A stretch of 7,180 nt of DNA from Chitinophagaceae bacterium (GTDB taxonomy: Bacteria; Bacteroidota; Bacteroidia; Chitinophagales; Chitinophagaceae), in contig DMRT01000231.1 of assembly GCA_003455235.1 (NCBI GenBank), positions 1 through 7,180 on the forward strand, in the 5' to 3' direction. The notes under the pieces were generated by a model. That model saw only the letters and a list, made by a program, of their open reading frames with translations. It made no database searches and had not been told where the DNA came from. Positions 5,911-7,180 of the stretch are shown here, piece by piece (within the stretch, counting starts at the first letter, position 1; each line of letters begins with the position of its first letter). The position numbers and the translations under genes are program-made.

Positions 5911-6405
5911 TCAGGGACCCAGTTTTGGATAGTCAAAAAACAGGAACTTCTTTTTTGCCCGGGCAAAATCCTGCCAGCGGCTTACAGCGGCACTCACAGC
6001 AAAAACCCCGCAGGTGGGCATATTGTCAATCGAAACATCGTCCACCAGCGAGTTTACAAAATAAGTGATGCCCGGGTTGTGCGAAAACACAGAAACCGTG
6101 GCCAGGTTGTCGGGCAAATGGCCAAGCACATCATAAAAAACTTCCGGGGCTGCGTGGTAAAGCGCTGAGATAAAAATGACCTCATCGGCGCTCAAACCAA
6201 ATTCCTTTGTAAAAATTTCCGCCGTTCGTTTTGCCCTTTCTGCCGGGCTGGAGATCCAGGCATCGATGCCGATCTGCTGGTCTTTCAGCCGCCGGGCCAT
6301 CACCGGGGCGTCTGCCTTGCCGCGTTCATTCAGCGGCCGCTCGAAGTCATTACCCCAGAACCGCTGATCGCTCTTCGCATGCCGGATGATGATTACCTGT
6401 TTCAA
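5911..6405 (-). CDS. SixA-like histidine phosphatase family protein
   Basis: 164 residues, the usual size for the SixA branch of the histidine phosphatase superfamily. Seen: the catalytic RHAKS motif at 8-12 (Arg8, nucleophile His9); the second arginine in SSPAERAKRTAE at 52-63; a glutamate-containing middle region, LYHAAPEVF; and the second histidine in FSHNPG at 107-112. The family hydrolyses phosphoryl groups via phosphohistidine. E. coli SixA acts on phosphohistidine proteins, but the substrate here is unknown, and there is no signal peptide, so it is cytoplasmic. The start is TTG at 6403-6405: an in-frame stop lies just upstream (6427-6429), no ATG intervenes, and the RHA motif requires a start here. 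It is divergent from the lipoprotein gene across 87 bases. Confidence 0.92.
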   Translation of the reverse strand: MKQVIIIRHAKSDQRFWGNDFERPLNERGKADAPVMARRLKDQQIGIDAWISSPAERAKRTAEIFTKEFGLSADEVIFISALYHAAPEVFYDVLGHLPDNLATVSVFSHNPGITYFVNSLVDDVSIDNMPTCGVFAVSAAVSRWQDFARAKKKFLFFDYPKLGP

Positions 6406-6492
6406 TGCACTGTTTTTATAAAAGTATTAAAAGTTCGGGCAAACAACAATCTGCAACGGAATCTTTCAGACCTTTGTTTACAAATAGCCGCT

Positions 6493-7180
6493 ATGCATTC
6501 AGCAAAAATGCTTCGTTTTTTTCCAGCCATTTGCCTGTTCTTCATTTGCTCCTGTCAAACGGCAAAGAAGATTACAACGGTTCCGGCAGGTATCAGCAGC
6601 ATTAAACTGATCGGGCAGTACGAGATTCCCTTTGCTGCCCGGTTTAAGAATACAGCAATCGGGGGGTTATCCGGAATAGACTATGATGCAAAGAACAACC
6701 GGTATTTTTTTATCTGCGACGACCGCAGCGATAAGAACCCGGCCCGCTTTTATACCGCCAGGATCTACCTCAAACAAACCGGTATCGACAGCGTGGTTTT
6801 TACCGATATGCAGTTCATGCTGCAACCGGACGGATCGGTTTATCCCAACAACAAACAAAATAAATTTCTGACGCCCGACCCCGAAGCCATACGGTACAAT
6901 CCCGTAAACAACACATTGGCCTGGACCAGTGAAGGAGAAAGAATACTGGGACCGCAGGACACCGTACTGGAAAACCCATCCATCATTTTCATGCAACCCA
7001 ATGGAAAATTCATTGACAGATACACGCTGGTCGATTTCCTTCTGACGCAGGGGGGCGGGCCGAAATTCGGGCAGTTCGTGCGGGCGGTGCAGGGAGGCAC
7101 GAGCGTGACCGAAGCTCTGCGCGGCACTTACGGATCCGACGCGCGGACGATCGCGACCTCGTATGGTTCCAGCGTGGGGT
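6493..7180 (+). CDS. Esterase-like/phytase-like domain lipoprotein, N-terminal part, joined in frame to unrelated sequence
   Basis: The frame is open to the window edge (229 residues). Residues 1-21 are a lipoprotein signal: MHSAKMLRFF, a hydrophobic core, and ICSC with Cys21 as the probable lipidated residue. The -2 Cys is unusual, but the position and the following QTAKK fit. Residues about 57-176 match the esterase-like activity of phytase family: GGLSGIDYDAKNNRYFFICD at 57-76, DDRS, and LTPDPEAIRYNP with WTSEGE at 126-149. Members are predicted beta-propeller phosphoesterases, often secreted. The start is ATG 6493 or ATG 6508 (residue 6); either leaves the signal intact. From about residue 177 the sequence no longer fits this family and changes base composition (see the next entry), so the true C-terminus is missing. 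Confidence 0.8.
   Translation, partial: MHSAKMLRFFPAICLFFICSCQTAKKITTVPAGISSIKLIGQYEIPFAARFKNTAIGGLSGIDYDAKNNRYFFICDDRSDKNPARFYTARIYLKQTGIDSVVFTDMQFMLQPDGSVYPNNKQNKFLTPDPEAIRYNPVNNTLAWTSEGERILGPQDTVLENPSIIFMQPNGKFIDRYTLVDFLLTQGGGPKFGQFVRAVQGGTSVTEALRGTYGSDARTIATSYGSSVG
7021..7180 (+). other. High-GC terminal segment, probably foreign or chimeric, coding for a DUF1570/peptidase-MA-like fragment
   Basis: By hand count 106 of 160 bases here are G or C (66%), against about 47% in the 120 bases before it. Codons end mostly in G or C. The translated sequence, YTLVDFLL, GGGPKFGQFVRAVQGG, TSVTEALRGTYG, resembles the region after the HExxH motif in DUF1570/peptidase-MA-like proteins common in Planctomycetota. 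It does not fit the continuation expected of a phytase-like propeller. The change falls within about 7018-7030 and keeps the reading frame. A chimeric read or assembly join is the simplest explanation; a real fusion or recent insertion is the alternative. The family call is from memory of its motif pattern. Confidence 0.65.

Overview
The window looks like a chromosomal segment of a Bacteroidota bacterium, most likely in or near the Chitinophagaceae. The evidence is the protein style (a DUF6597-type AraC regulator, short sigma-70 family factors, a RecA with Bacteroidota-like sequence), the weak Shine-Dalgarno signals, and several exact matches to the Bacteroidota -7 promoter element TAnnTTTG. 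Base composition is moderate except in the last ~160 bases, which are about two-thirds G+C and appear to belong to a different genome.

Layout. At the left edge (1-188, minus) lies the N-terminus of a UvrD/PcrA-type DNA helicase. Divergent from it is an AraC-family regulator (310-1164, plus, TTG start), followed by a probable terminator. Two tandem paralogous sigma-70 family (ECF-type) factors follow (1449-2027 and 2099-2680, plus), with no terminator between them and no anti-sigma gene nearby. A 458-base gap (2681-3138) then holds a run of hairpins ending in a strong Rho-independent terminator (2967-2999), which I read as a candidate structured RNA or long structured 3' UTR. After it comes a compact upstream region for recA: a 13-bp direct repeat, a near-palindrome and a TAnnTTTG promoter. 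recA (3139-4158) is complete and has its own terminator (4181-4213). That terminator lies inside the longest reading frame of the next gene, an EamA/DMT transporter, and so moves its start to a TTG at 4245.

The transporter converges, with a 2-bp gap, on a minus-strand gene for an exported protein of unknown function (5138-5782). Upstream of that lies a SixA-like histidine phosphatase (5911-6405, minus, TTG start). Divergent from the phosphatase is a lipoprotein with an esterase-like/phytase-like domain (from 6493, plus). Its reading frame runs without a stop into a high-GC segment at about 7020. That segment encodes an unrelated sequence resembling the C-terminal part of DUF1570/peptidase-MA-like proteins, so the right end is probably a chimeric join.

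How the genes relate. The helicase and recA are DNA-repair genes, and the regulator and two sigma factors are transcription factors, but nothing here shows a single pathway. I see no phage, IS, CRISPR or defence genes. The items most worth a second look are the hairpin array before recA, the operator-like repeats at the recA promoter, the altered recognition helix in the first sigma paralog, and the right-end junction.
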